From the NCBI GenBank assembly GCA_002477565.1, contig DLQL01000026.1:1-32013 (forward strand): 32,013 nt of DNA. Direction: 5' to 3'. The translations under genes were made by a program, and so were the position numbers. The notes under the pieces were generated by a model. That model ran no database searches. It saw only the letters and a program-made list of their open reading frames with translations, and was not told the origin of the DNA. This DNA comes from Flavobacteriaceae bacterium UBA7433. Lineage in GTDB: Bacteria > Bacteroidota > Bacteroidia > Flavobacteriales > Flavobacteriaceae. Positions 23,173 to 31,887 of this stretch are shown in pieces (position 1 is the first letter of the stretch; the number at the start of each line of letters is the position of its first letter).

Positions 23173-24387
23173 ATGTTCAAATTCATAAAAAAATTAGGTC
23201 CTGGATTGTTGTTTGCAGGAGCTGCTATTGGGGTTTCACACCTCGTACAATCCACCAAAGCCGGAGCAGATTTCGGTTTCGGTTTGGTCTGGGCGCTCCT
23301 TTTGGCCCATTTCTGTAAGTACCCCTTTTTTCAATTTGGTCCAAGGTATGCCGCTGCAACAGGAGAAAGTCTTTTGGAAGGGTATCAAAAAATGTCAAAA
23401 AATGCCCTAAGAGCCTATTTTGTTCTCACGTTTGCAACCATGTTTACCATACAAGCGGCCGTGACTATTGTAACCGCAGGGCTGGCAGCTAACCTTTTCG
23501 GAAGTGATGCTTCTATTTTTATCTGGAGCCTTTTAGTCACTGCTGTGGCCTTCTTATTATTGACCCTAGGAAAATACAAATTGCTAGACAACTTGATCAA
23601 ATACATCGTGCTTGTTTTGACACTAACAACTTTTATCGCTGTCAGTATCGCCTTTAAAAATCACACACAAACCATCCATTTTCGACAAATCATTCCCCAA
23701 GGCGCTTTGGAGATTGGTTTTTTGATCGCTTTTATGGGATGGATGCCTGGCCCTTTGGACATTTCTGTTTGGCAATCGCTGTGGACTGTTGAAAAGCAAA
23801 AAGAAACAAAGACGACGCTCAAACAAACTTTATTGGATTTCAACATTGGCTATGCGGCCACCTTGTCAATAGGCCTATGTTTTGTCGCTCTTGGCTGTTT
23901 TGTGTTTTATGGCTCCGGTGATACTTTTGAAGGAGGGGCTGTCAAATTCTCACAACAGTTGGTTTCCATGTACACTAAAAACTTGGGGCCTAGCAGTTAT
24001 TGGATTATTGCCTTTGCTGCACTTACAACCATGTTTAGTACGAGTTTGACTACTTTGGATGCTTCTCCAAGGTCAATGCTCAAAGCCACGGAACTTCTCG
24101 GAAAACGCAATTACAAATACGGGTATTGGTTTTGGATCTCTTTTTTAGCCATTGGAACCCTTTGCATACTTTTATTCTTCAAATCTGAAATGGCTTGGTT
24201 GATCAAGATTGCGACCATTCTTTCTTTTTTAAGTGCCCCATTTTACGCCATTTTAAACCTCTCCTTGATTTGTAGCAAACACACCCCTATAGAAGCGCGT
24301 CCTTCCCGATTCTTAATAACAATTAGTGTTTTGGGAATTCTTTTTTTAATTGGATTTGGGATTTGGTTTGTTGTGAGTAGGTTTTAA
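23173..24387 (+). CDS. Divergent Nramp-like transporter
   Basis: A 404-residue polytopic membrane protein of the Nramp (SLC11) superfamily with about 11 segments. The first helix block GPGLLFAGAAIGVSHLVQSTKAGADFGFGLVW aligns with classic Nramp. At the place of the metal-binding DPGN motif it has GVSH (20-23), and in the sixth helix the MPH motif reads MPGP (191-194). Both classic metal ligands are therefore missing, so transport of Mn or Fe should not be assumed; another ion or a different mechanism is possible. It follows the ECF sigma gene by 85 nt, so sigma control or shared transcription is possible. A bidirectional terminator follows. Confidence 0.8.
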   Translation: MFKFIKKLGPGLLFAGAAIGVSHLVQSTKAGADFGFGLVWALLLAHFCKYPFFQFGPRYAAATGESLLEGYQKMSKNALRAYFVLTFATMFTIQAAVTIVTAGLAANLFGSDASIFIWSLLVTAVAFLLLTLGKYKLLDNLIKYIVLVLTLTTFIAVSIAFKNHTQTIHFRQIIPQGALEIGFLIAFMGWMPGPLDISVWQSLWTVEKQKETKTTLKQTLLDFNIGYAATLSIGLCFVALGCFVFYGSGDTFEGGAVKFSQQLVSMYTKNLGPSSYWIIAFAALTTMFSTSLTTLDASPRSMLKATELLGKRNYKYGYWFWISFLAIGTLCILLFFKSEMAWLIKIATILSFLSAPFYAILNLSLICSKHTPIEARPSRFLITISVLGILFLIGFGIWFVVSRF

Positions 24388-24399
24388 CCTCTAAAATCT

Positions 24400-24473
24400 C
24401 CTATTGCAAATAGCAAAAACAAACGAGCACAAAAAAAGGCGGTTTTAAACCGCCTTTTTTTATTTGCAATAGG
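24400..24473. repeat. 13-bp inverted repeat enclosing the terminator
   Basis: CCTATTGCAAATA (24400-24412) and TATTTGCAATAGG (24461-24473) are perfect complements, 48 nt apart. The inner terminator hairpin sits between them. The outer arms could extend the hairpin into a long two-level stem on either strand. Confidence 0.75.
24431..24461. terminator. Bidirectional terminator between the transporter gene and the cys operon
   Basis: GGCGGTT and AACCGCC form a 7-bp GC-rich stem with a 3-nt loop (24438-24454), flanked by seven A on the left and seven T on the right. This gives a T-tract for transcripts from both directions, ending the Nramp-like gene and the sulfate operon. Confidence 0.9.
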
Positions 24474-24497
24474 TCTTAAAACGACTCTTAATCAAGA

Positions 24498-24824
24498 TCA
24501 AACGTCACTTTCGGGAGCCAAAACGATTTCCAGACCGTCTAGCTCAAGCGTTAGGTGAAGTTGACAGCCCAAACGACTGTTGTCCTCCACAAAAAAAGCT
24601 TGGTCCAACATGTCTTCTTCAGCATCTCCCTTTTCAGGCAGCTCGTGATCAGAAGTTACATAGCACTGGCAAGAGGCACACATAGCCATCCCCCCACAAG
24701 TCCCTTCAACAGGCAATTCGTAGGCTTTGCACAATTCCATGAGGTTCATCCCCATATCTGTCGGTGCTTCTAAATTATGAACCACTCCTTCTCTATCTGT
24801 TATTTTTACCTTGATATCTGACAT
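24498..24824 (-). CDS. 2Fe-2S ferredoxin
   Basis: A 108-residue adrenodoxin-type ferredoxin. The cluster ligands are Cys43, Cys49, Cys52 (GTCGGMAMCASC) and Cys87 (LGCQL), the usual CX5CX2C...C pattern; Cys32 and Cys54 are extra. Its start overlaps the stop of the reductase gene by one base (TAATG), so the two are translationally coupled, and it is the last gene of the sulfate reduction operon. The likely role is to carry electrons from the adjacent NADPH reductase to the siroheme sulfite reductase. Adrenodoxin-type rather than plant-type ferredoxin is unusual for a sulfite reductase partner, so the pairing is an inference from position. Confidence 0.93.
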   Translation of the reverse strand: MSDIKVKITDREGVVHNLEAPTDMGMNLMELCKAYELPVEGTCGGMAMCASCQCYVTSDHELPEKGDAEEDMLDQAFFVEDNSRLGCQLHLTLELDGLEIVLAPESDV

Positions 24825-25879
24825 TATACGATGCTTTTTACAACTGCTTTTTTCGCTTCTTTCTTTTCACCATCAAAACCTGTAACACCATTGACGGTTG
24901 TGTACTTCATCACATACCGCTTTCCGGGGTTGATGATGTTGTACGCAAACTGAACTGCGATGGTTGCTTCGTGGAAACCACTCAAAATCAATTTGAGCTT
25001 TCCCGGATATGTATTGACATCACCAATAGCAAAAACTCCTGGGATGTTAGTACTGTAATCCAAAGCATTGTTTACGACAATAGCATTTTTTTCGATTTCC
25101 AACCCCCAATCTCCAATGGGACCGAGTTTTGGTGACAAACCAAACAAGGGAACAAAATGATCACATTCTTTGACAATTGCCCCTTCTGTTTTGTGTTGAA
25201 TCAACAAAGAAGACACCTTTCCTTCTCCATGAATTTCTTTGACTTCGGCATCGGTAATCAAATTGATTTTTCCTTCTTTGGACAATTCCGCTACTTTTTC
25301 CACAGAATCCAAAGCTCCTCTAAAGTCTTTTCTTCGGTGTACCAACGACACCTCATCAGCAATATCGGCTAAGAAAATAGCCCAATCCAAGGCGGAATCA
25401 CCCCCTCCTGAAATGACTACTTTTTTACCTCTGTAAATTTCAGGATCTTTGATGATGTATTCCACACCACAATCTTCGAAATCGACAATTTCTTTGATGG
25501 GCGGTTTTCGGGGTTCAAAAGACCCGAGTCCTCCTGCAATAAACACAACAGGTGCGTTGTGTTCTGTCCCTTTATTGGTGGTCACTTTGAAACTGCCATC
25601 CGCTAATTTTTCAATTGTATCCGCGCGCTCTCCCAAAGTATAACTCGGCTGAAAAGGCGCAATTTGAGTTGCCAAATTTTTCACCAAATCTCCTGCTAAA
25701 ATTTCGGGATACGCTGGGATGTCATAAATCGGTTTTTTGGGATAAATCTCTGTACATTGACCTCCTGGTTCTGCCAATGCGTCAATCAGGTGACAACGCA
25801 ACTTTAACAATCCTGCTTCGAAAACAGCGAACATCCCCACGGGACCGGCTCCAATTATTAAAATATCTGTTTTGATCAT
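24824..25879 (-). CDS. Ferredoxin-NADP reductase, thioredoxin reductase-like type
   Basis: A 351-residue flavoprotein of the FNR type that resembles thioredoxin reductase but lacks the redox Cys-x-x-Cys. The FAD-binding GAGPVGM is at 11-17, and PIYDIPAYPEILAGDL and GGGDSALDWAIFL (the NADP-binding loop) follow. The second FAD site reads GVFAIGDVNTYPGKLKLILSGFHEA. The enzyme moves electrons between NADPH and ferredoxin. It overlaps the ferredoxin gene by one base and sits behind siroheme and sulfite reductase genes, so it most likely supplies electrons for sulfite reduction. Confidence 0.93.
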   Translation of the reverse strand: MIKTDILIIGAGPVGMFAVFEAGLLKLRCHLIDALAEPGGQCTEIYPKKPIYDIPAYPEILAGDLVKNLATQIAPFQPSYTLGERADTIEKLADGSFKVTTNKGTEHNAPVVFIAGGLGSFEPRKPPIKEIVDFEDCGVEYIIKDPEIYRGKKVVISGGGDSALDWAIFLADIADEVSLVHRRKDFRGALDSVEKVAELSKEGKINLITDAEVKEIHGEGKVSSLLIQHKTEGAIVKECDHFVPLFGLSPKLGPIGDWGLEIEKNAIVVNNALDYSTNIPGVFAIGDVNTYPGKLKLILSGFHEATIAVQFAYNIINPGKRYVMKYTTVNGVTGFDGEKKEAKKAVVKSIV

Positions 25880-25956
25880 TTTTTTCTCTTTTTATACAAT
25901 TACTATAAAAGGCAAAAATCGCAATAAATTACCACTTGCCCCTGTTGTTATTCAAT

Positions 25957-26586
25957 TTATTTGATTTTGGAAACCAAAGATTTGGTAAATTCATTCATGG
26001 CTTCCACCTTTTGTTCAAAGTCACCTTTGATTGTTTTTCGATATTCGTTTAAATTTTCTGCCAATTCATTGATGTCCGCCGGAATAACATCCTCAAAAAA
26101 TTGTCGCAAACGTTTCGCCATCGTAGGCGATTTCCCGTTCGTCGAAATGGCTATTTTTACATTTCCTTTGGTAACGATTCCGCCCATATAAAAATCACAG
26201 TAAGGAGGATTGTCAGCCAAATTGACCAAAATATTTTGCTCTTTGCAGTCTTTGTAAACACTTTTGTTCACGACATCTGAATCTGTGGTGGCGATTACCA
26301 GGTGCTTTCCTTCCAAAAAACTAGAGTCATAGACCTGCAAAACCATCGGGATGTCGTGCTTTTTAGCCAAGGCAATGGTCTCCTCACGAAACATAGGAGA
26401 AACTAAAGTCACTTGTGCATCTGGACTTGATTTCAAAAGAAATGTCAATTTTTCCAAAGCAACATTGCCCCCTCCAATGATCAAGGTCTGCAATACCCTA
26501 ACCTTCAGAAAAATGGGGTACAGCTGGTTCAAAGGCTGTCCATCTTTCTTTGGGCTTTCATGATTGGTCTTTGTATGCGTATCCAT
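25957..26586 (-). CDS. Precorrin-2 dehydrogenase / sirohydrochlorin ferrochelatase (CysG N-domain)
   Basis: A 209-residue stand-alone version of the CysG N-terminal part (Met8p/SirC-like). The NAD-binding loop IIGGGNVALEKL is at about 36-47, followed by VIATTDSDVVNKSV and the block DNPPYCDFYMGGIVTKGNVKIAISTNGKSP. It turns precorrin-2 into sirohydrochlorin and may insert iron to make siroheme; whether it does both steps is not visible. An unusual polar N-terminal tail of about 20 residues comes before the conserved LYPIFLK. It is 17 nt downstream of the methyltransferase gene, and both feed the sulfite reductase encoded just upstream. Confidence 0.9.
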   Translation of the reverse strand: MDTHTKTNHESPKKDGQPLNQLYPIFLKVRVLQTLIIGGGNVALEKLTFLLKSSPDAQVTLVSPMFREETIALAKKHDIPMVLQVYDSSFLEGKHLVIATTDSDVVNKSVYKDCKEQNILVNLADNPPYCDFYMGGIVTKGNVKIAISTNGKSPTMAKRLRQFFEDVIPADINELAENLNEYRKTIKGDFEQKVEAMNEFTKSLVSKIK

Positions 26587-26603
26587 TTTTTGAATGGGTT
26601 GTT

Positions 26604-27389
26604 TTAATTGATAAATCGATCGTAAAAAACTTCGTTGTCAATCGTAAGTTCTTCATAAAAATATCGAAGCTTTTGACTTTCCTTCACCACTTCTCCAATT
26701 ACAATAATCGCAGGGGAACTCAAGGCCTCTTCAGCCACTACGGCTGCAATGGTATCAATGGTTCCAATGCCTATTTTTTCCTGTTCAGTGGTGCCGTTTT
26801 GAATAATGGCTACAGGCAAATCTCCTTTGTTTTCTCCTTTAAAAATGGCAACTATTTGATCCAATTTGCTCATTCCCATCAAAACGACTACCGTCGCTGA
26901 GGTTTTGGCAAAAGCGTACAAATCCGAACTCAACGTACGGTCTGTTGTTGTTCCAGTTACCACACAAAAACTGTTGGCTACCTTTCGCTTGGTCAAGGAC
27001 ACACCCAAACTGGCAGGAACCGATATCGAAGAAGTAACACCTGAAACAATCTGTACCTCTAGGCCAAAACTTTCCGCATAATCCAATTCTTCCGTTCCCC
27101 TACCAAAGACAAAAGGATCCCCTCCTTTCAACCGAACAACGTGACCAAAACTCAAGGCGTTGTCTACTATCAATTGATTGATTTCGTCTTGAGTATACGC
27201 ATGGCATCCTAAGCGCTTGCCCACAAAAAGCAATTTGGCTTCAGGCGCGTGTTGCAACAAAGACTCATTGACCAAGGCATCGTACAAAACCACATCTGCC
27301 TGGTTCAACGCCTTGACGCCTTTCAACGTAATCAGATCCGGATCTCCCGGGCCTGCTCCTACCAATGTCAATTTAGGTTGTTTTTTCAT
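26604..27389 (-). CDS. cobA: Uroporphyrinogen-III C-methyltransferase
   Basis: A 261-residue SAM-dependent methyltransferase that makes precorrin-2, the branch point to siroheme. The family signature VGAGPGDPDLITLKG (about 11-25) is intact, as are YDALVNESLL, the RLKGGDPFVFGRGTEE block, SGVTSSISVPASLG and the C-terminal VAIIQNGTTEQEK. It lacks the uroporphyrinogen synthase or CysG fusions seen elsewhere. It stands 58 nt after the sulfite reductase gene and 17 nt before the precorrin-2 dehydrogenase gene, consistent with a dedicated siroheme supply. The name sumT is also used for this family. Confidence 0.95.
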   Translation of the reverse strand: MKKQPKLTLVGAGPGDPDLITLKGVKALNQADVVLYDALVNESLLQHAPEAKLLFVGKRLGCHAYTQDEINQLIVDNALSFGHVVRLKGGDPFVFGRGTEELDYAESFGLEVQIVSGVTSSISVPASLGVSLTKRKVANSFCVVTGTTTDRTLSSDLYAFAKTSATVVVLMGMSKLDQIVAIFKGENKGDLPVAIIQNGTTEQEKIGIGTIDTIAAVVAEEALSSPAIIVIGEVVKESQKLRYFYEELTIDNEVFYDRFIN

Positions 27390-27447
27390 CTTGTTACTCT
27401 TTTCAAAAGAAGTTGTAAAAATAACATCACCTCTTCAAATAGCCTGC

Positions 27448-29550
27448 TTATACTTCTGTTAATTCCTCGGCTCTGTATGCTCCTACAATCTTGTAAAACT
27501 TTTCTGCTTGTTCCAAATAATGAGCAGCAAAAGCTTCTGAGGGCTCATTTTGATTGATTTGGTATACAAAAGTCTCAAAATCGGTTCCCAACTCAATTTT
27601 TTTGCTCGCTACAAAAAACGCGTTGAAATCAGCAATAATTTTGTTATGGGTATTTGTCTTTTTCCCCTCAGCAGTCAACAAAGCTTTGGCTGTATTGACA
27701 ATAGCACTGTAGGAATAATAGATGGCATCGGAATGCTTCCCCTCTTCAAAAGAAGTTTTGGAATTCTCCAATTTCTCCTTGCTATCCAACAACAGTGTCG
27801 CAATCAGATCAATGACCACACCAGCACATTCTCCAACTCCAACTGCCTTTTCATAAGCTTCTTCAGCTCCCCAGTCCACAAAATCCATTGCATCTAAATT
27901 GGTTACGTCAGAAAGGGGCTTTAAGAAGTCGTAAAAGTACTTTTCTCCTTTGTCTAAATAATAGCTGATAAAAGAAGTTTGTCCTCCACTGTTTTGGATG
28001 TAATCATTGAGCACCAAACGCAAGGCTGCTGGGCCCCTTCTGCTCGGAATTTTAATGACTTTGTCGGAAATACGACCTTGACCGTCTCCCAACGTACCTC
28101 CTCCCAGAAGAACTTGCAAGGCAGGAGCTACATTTTTACCTGACTTAACAGACATTCCCTGGAAACCGATGGCAGCCATGTTGTGCTGTCCACAAGCGTT
28201 CATACAACCACTGATTTTTATTTCCATCTTTGGGTTGTTGGCAAACTGAGGATATTCTGCTCGCAGTACTTTTCCCAATTCATCAGCAATCCCCGTACTG
28301 TTAGCAATCCCTAGGTTACACGTATCCGTACCGGGACATGCTGTGACATCTTGTAGGGATTGATAGCCCAAATCCACCATTCCCAATTTTTCCAATTCTT
28401 GGTAGAAAAAAGGCAACAAAGCCTCTTTGACATGACGTATCAAAATGTCTTGTCTTAGGGTCAAACGAATTTCGTCTCCCGCATATTTCTTAATCAAATC
28501 AGCCAAAATCCGAGCTTCTTTGGTGTAAAAATCACCGACAGTCACTTTGACCCCGATGGCAAACAATCCTACTTGCTTTTGAGCAATCACGTTGTTTGCC
28601 TTCCATGCATCATAAGCTGCTTGGTCAGAAATATGAACTTTTGGAATGGCAATCGATGGGAGTTCAGGAGTTTCAAAACCTGCCGTTTCAATGGCAACTA
28701 TTTTGTGTAACAAAGCTTTGGTTTCGGTTGCTACAATCTCGTTGAACACCTCCAACCCTTGCTCTTTGATTAAAAATTTCAAACGTGCTTTGGCGCGCTT
28801 GGAACGCTCTCCATAACGGTCAAACACACGCAAAACACTTTCCATATAAGGAATGATCTTATCTGTCTCTAAAAATTCATGTGCCACATCGGCCAATCGA
28901 GGCTGTGAGCCTAGCCCACCTCCCAACATCACTTTAAAGCCGCGTACAACTGCCCCATTGATTGTTTTTGTTTTGGCTATAAACCCAATATCGTGCATGT
29001 AACTCAAAGCGGTATCTTCTGAAGTTCCCGAAAAAGAAACTTTGAATTTACGCCCCAATTCTTGACATATAGGGTTGCGTAAAAAAAACTGAAATACGGC
29101 ATGTGCATAAGGAGACACATCAAAAGGTTCTTTTGGATCGATCCCTGCCGTTTCTGAAGCAGTGACGTTTCTCACGGCATTTCCACATGCTTCACGCAAG
29201 GTAATGTCGCTCTTTTCAAGTTGGGCCCACAACTCAGGAGTTCTGTCCAAACTTACGTAATGGATTTGAATATCTTGGCGTGTGGTAATGTGCAATCGAC
29301 CCCGAGAATACTCATCGGAAACATCTGCTATACAGTGCAACTGATCACTGGTTACTTTTCCATAAGGAAGTTTGATTCGAATCATTTGAACTCCAAACTG
29401 ACGTTGCCCGTAGACACCACGGGCCAATCGCAAACTCCTAAATTTCTCTTCATCGATATTCCCTTCGTGAAAGAGTTGGATTTTATTGGCCAAGTCGACA
29501 ATGTCTTTCTCGACTACTGGATTTTCTATTTCTGATCTAAAACTTAACAT
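27448..29550 (-). CDS. Ferredoxin-type siroheme sulfite/nitrite reductase with C-terminal HEPN-like domain
   Basis: A 700-residue protein. Residues 1 to about 565 form a siroheme/4Fe-4S reductase with two ferredoxin-like halves and cluster ligands Cys405, Cys411 (ACPGTDTCNLG), Cys449 and Cys453 (SGCMNACGQH), Cys453 being the siroheme ligand. From about 586 to 700 the chain has a HEPN-like helical domain (SKTSFEEGKHSDAIYYSYSAIVNTAKALLTAEGK). Here the R-x4-6-H motif of HEPN nucleases is not visible; KKTNTH occupies the similar place. In this operon with cysH, cysD and cysN the natural substrate is sulfite. The ferredoxin and reductase genes downstream suggest a ferredoxin donor, although nitrite reduction cannot be excluded from sequence. 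Confidence 0.9.
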   Translation of the reverse strand: MLSFRSEIENPVVEKDIVDLANKIQLFHEGNIDEEKFRSLRLARGVYGQRQFGVQMIRIKLPYGKVTSDQLHCIADVSDEYSRGRLHITTRQDIQIHYVSLDRTPELWAQLEKSDITLREACGNAVRNVTASETAGIDPKEPFDVSPYAHAVFQFFLRNPICQELGRKFKVSFSGTSEDTALSYMHDIGFIAKTKTINGAVVRGFKVMLGGGLGSQPRLADVAHEFLETDKIIPYMESVLRVFDRYGERSKRAKARLKFLIKEQGLEVFNEIVATETKALLHKIVAIETAGFETPELPSIAIPKVHISDQAAYDAWKANNVIAQKQVGLFAIGVKVTVGDFYTKEARILADLIKKYAGDEIRLTLRQDILIRHVKEALLPFFYQELEKLGMVDLGYQSLQDVTACPGTDTCNLGIANSTGIADELGKVLRAEYPQFANNPKMEIKISGCMNACGQHNMAAIGFQGMSVKSGKNVAPALQVLLGGGTLGDGQGRISDKVIKIPSRRGPAALRLVLNDYIQNSGGQTSFISYYLDKGEKYFYDFLKPLSDVTNLDAMDFVDWGAEEAYEKAVGVGECAGVVIDLIATLLLDSKEKLENSKTSFEEGKHSDAIYYSYSAIVNTAKALLTAEGKKTNTHNKIIADFNAFFVASKKIELGTDFETFVYQINQNEPSEAFAAHYLEQAEKFYKIVGAYRAEELTEV

Positions 29551-29605
29551 ATCAAACGTATTTATATGAGTTTTGTGATGTGCTTATTGACATCAAAAAA
29601 ATTAA

Positions 29606-30853
29606 TTATTGAATAAAACCGACCCCCGAGGTATGATTGGATTGTGGATCGATTAAAATAAAGGACCCATTGGCTTTGTTGTCGGCATAGGCATCGTAAA
29701 ACAAAGGTTTTGCCAATTTTAAGTTGACGCGTCCAATTGCGTTTATTTCCAAATGGTCTGTATCTTCATCATTGCCAGAAAAATCAGTTTTGATCACCGT
29801 TTTGATGGCTGCTATTTTTGCCAAAACACGTTGCGTACCGTGCTGTAGTATATATTTGGATCCTGGAACCAATTTTTTCACATCCATCCAACAAATTTTT
29901 GCTTCAATTTGCTTGGCCTCTTTGGGCAATTCATCAGATTTCACCAACAGATCTCCTCTGCTGATATTGATGTCATTTTCGAGTGTAATATTGACAGAAG
30001 TTCCTCTTTCAACTGTTTGAAAGGTCTTGTCAAAGAAATAAATCTCCTTGACTTTGGAACGGGTCTTCGAAGGCAATACCGTCACCGCATCTCCAACACT
30101 CAAAGAACCTCCGTACAATTTCCCAGCATAGCCTCTGAAATCGTGAAAAGCTTCCGTCTTGGGACGAATGACTGCTTGGATAGGCAGACGGGCTTGAGAA
30201 ATTTCGTACACATCTTGTGCATTCAAACTTTCCAAATGCTCCAACATTGTTTTCCCCACATACCAAGGCGTATTTTCTGATTTGTACACAACATTGTCTC
30301 CTTTCAAAGCACTCACAGGGATAAACGTGATGTGTTGCCCTTTGTAATCCGACTTGGCAGCCAAGCTTAAAATTTCTTTTTTAATAGCTGTAAATTTATC
30401 TTCAGAAAAAGCGACCAAATCCATTTTATTTACCGCGACAATGATGTCTTTGACTTGCAACAAATTGTTGATAAAAAAATGACGGTAGGTTTGCTCAATG
30501 ACTCCTTTGCGTGCATCTACCAAAATCACAGCTGCTTGAGACGTAGAAGCACCTGTAACCATATTCCGAGTGTACTCTACATGGCCAGGAGTGTCTGCGA
30601 TGATATAGCTCTTATTGGCTGTTGAAAAGTAGATGTGGGCCACGTCAATGGTTATTCCCTGCTCCCTTTCTGCCACCAAACCGTCAGTTGCCAAAGAGAA
30701 GTCCAGGTAATCGAAACCTTTTTGTTTGCTGCTTCGCTCAATGGCTTCTAATTTGTCGTCGGTCAAAGATTTTGTATCGTATAAAATACGTCCAATCAAC
30801 GTACTTTTACCGTCGTCTACACTTCCCGCTGTTGCTATTTTTAAAACTTCCAT
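29606..30853 (-). CDS. cysN: Sulfate adenylyltransferase subunit 1 (CysN)
   Basis: A 415-residue translational-GTPase-like subunit that drives APS formation from sulfate and ATP through GTP hydrolysis, in complex with CysD. GTPase motifs are GSVDDGKSTLIGR (G1), the switch region REQGITIDVAHIYF, DTPGHVEYTRNM (G3) and NKMD (G4), followed by beta-barrel domains. It is shorter than E. coli CysN (475) and has no fused APS kinase (CysC). No cysC is seen in the window either, so CysH may reduce APS directly. It lies 78 nt after cysD and 55 nt before the sulfite reductase gene. Confidence 0.96.
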   Translation of the reverse strand: MEVLKIATAGSVDDGKSTLIGRILYDTKSLTDDKLEAIERSSKQKGFDYLDFSLATDGLVAEREQGITIDVAHIYFSTANKSYIIADTPGHVEYTRNMVTGASTSQAAVILVDARKGVIEQTYRHFFINNLLQVKDIIVAVNKMDLVAFSEDKFTAIKKEILSLAAKSDYKGQHITFIPVSALKGDNVVYKSENTPWYVGKTMLEHLESLNAQDVYEISQARLPIQAVIRPKTEAFHDFRGYAGKLYGGSLSVGDAVTVLPSKTRSKVKEIYFFDKTFQTVERGTSVNITLENDINISRGDLLVKSDELPKEAKQIEAKICWMDVKKLVPGSKYILQHGTQRVLAKIAAIKTVIKTDFSGNDEDTDHLEINAIGRVNLKLAKPLFYDAYADNKANGSFILIDPQSNHTSGVGFIQ

Positions 30854-30931
30854 TTCTTTAGTTCCCTATTGGCGATTTGCCTTGTTTAATTTTTTATTTT
30901 TTTTACTTGTTGCAGCAAAATCATCTATTTT

Positions 30932-31834
30932 TTAGAAATACCCTTGCTGTTTTCTCTTCTCCATCGCAGCCTCTGACCGTTTGTCGTCGATACGTGCGCC
31001 TCTTTCCGAAATGGAGGAGTCTCGTATTTCTTCTACAACTTTGGCGATGTCTACCGCTTCTGACAAGACCGCTGCCGTACAACTCATGTCTCCCACTGTT
31101 CTAAAACGCACCATGCGTTCTTCCACAATTTCCTCCTCTTCACGGTATACCACGGCATCATTTGCAGACCAAACCATGCCATCTCTCAAAAACACTTTTC
31201 TCAGGTGTGCAAAATAGATGGAGGGAATTTCAATGTTTTCTTTTTGTATGTAAGACCATACATCCAACTCAGTCCAATTGGAAATAGGAAAGACTCGAAC
31301 GTTTTGTCCCAAGTCAATTTTTCCGTTTAGAAGGTCAAACAATTCGGGGCGTTGGTTTTTCTCATCCCAACCTCCAAAATCATCTCTGACAGAAAAAATA
31401 CGTTCTTTTGCTCTTGCTTTTTCTTCGTCTCTTCGAGCGCCCCCGATGGCAGCGTCAAAACCAAATTCCTCCAAGGCATCTAAAAGCGTCTCAGTCTGCA
31501 ACATATTTCTACTCGCATATTTGCCAGATTCTTCTTGTACTTTCCCTGCATCGATATTGTCTTGTACGTTTCGGACAATCAATTCCACCCCCAATTCTGC
31601 ACACAAACGATCTCTAAACTCAATGGTTTCCGGAAAGTTATGTCCCGTATCAACATGCAAAAAAGGAAACGGAATTTTAGAAGGATAAAATGCTTTTTGT
31701 GCCAAGCGCACCAAGGTAATTGAATCTTTCCCTCCAGAAAACAACAAGACAGGTTTTTCAAACTGTGCTGCCACTTCTCTGAGGATATAGATGGCTTCGC
31801 TTTCCAAAGCATTGGGTTGTAATCGTGTACTCAT
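30932..31834 (-). CDS. cysD: Sulfate adenylyltransferase subunit 2 (CysD)
   Basis: A 300-residue catalytic subunit of ATP sulfurylase of the PP-loop ATPase family. The PP-loop SGGKDS is at 33-38, followed by LHVDTGHNFPETIEFRD and the typical IGGARRDEEKARAKER block; WDEKNQRPELFDL and FPISNWTELDVW are also conserved. The ATG at 31834 gives the family's normal start (MSTRLQPNALE). An upstream TTG/ATG in the frame would add a tail of about 55 residues that overlaps the cysH end and has no family counterpart. The length matches E. coli CysD (302). Confidence 0.96.
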   Translation of the reverse strand: MSTRLQPNALESEAIYILREVAAQFEKPVLLFSGGKDSITLVRLAQKAFYPSKIPFPFLHVDTGHNFPETIEFRDRLCAELGVELIVRNVQDNIDAGKVQEESGKYASRNMLQTETLLDALEEFGFDAAIGGARRDEEKARAKERIFSVRDDFGGWDEKNQRPELFDLLNGKIDLGQNVRVFPISNWTELDVWSYIQKENIEIPSIYFAHLRKVFLRDGMVWSANDAVVYREEEEIVEERMVRFRTVGDMSCTAAVLSEAVDIAKVVEEIRDSSISERGARIDDKRSEAAMEKRKQQGYF

Positions 31835-31887
31835 TGTTGTATTTTTAAACGTATTTAATCCTAAGACCTTTTTTTGAAAATTATTTT

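Noticed and set aside
24438..24454. Short palindrome as a possible regulator site
   Set aside because: Flanking A7 and T7 and position between two convergent gene ends identify it as a terminator.
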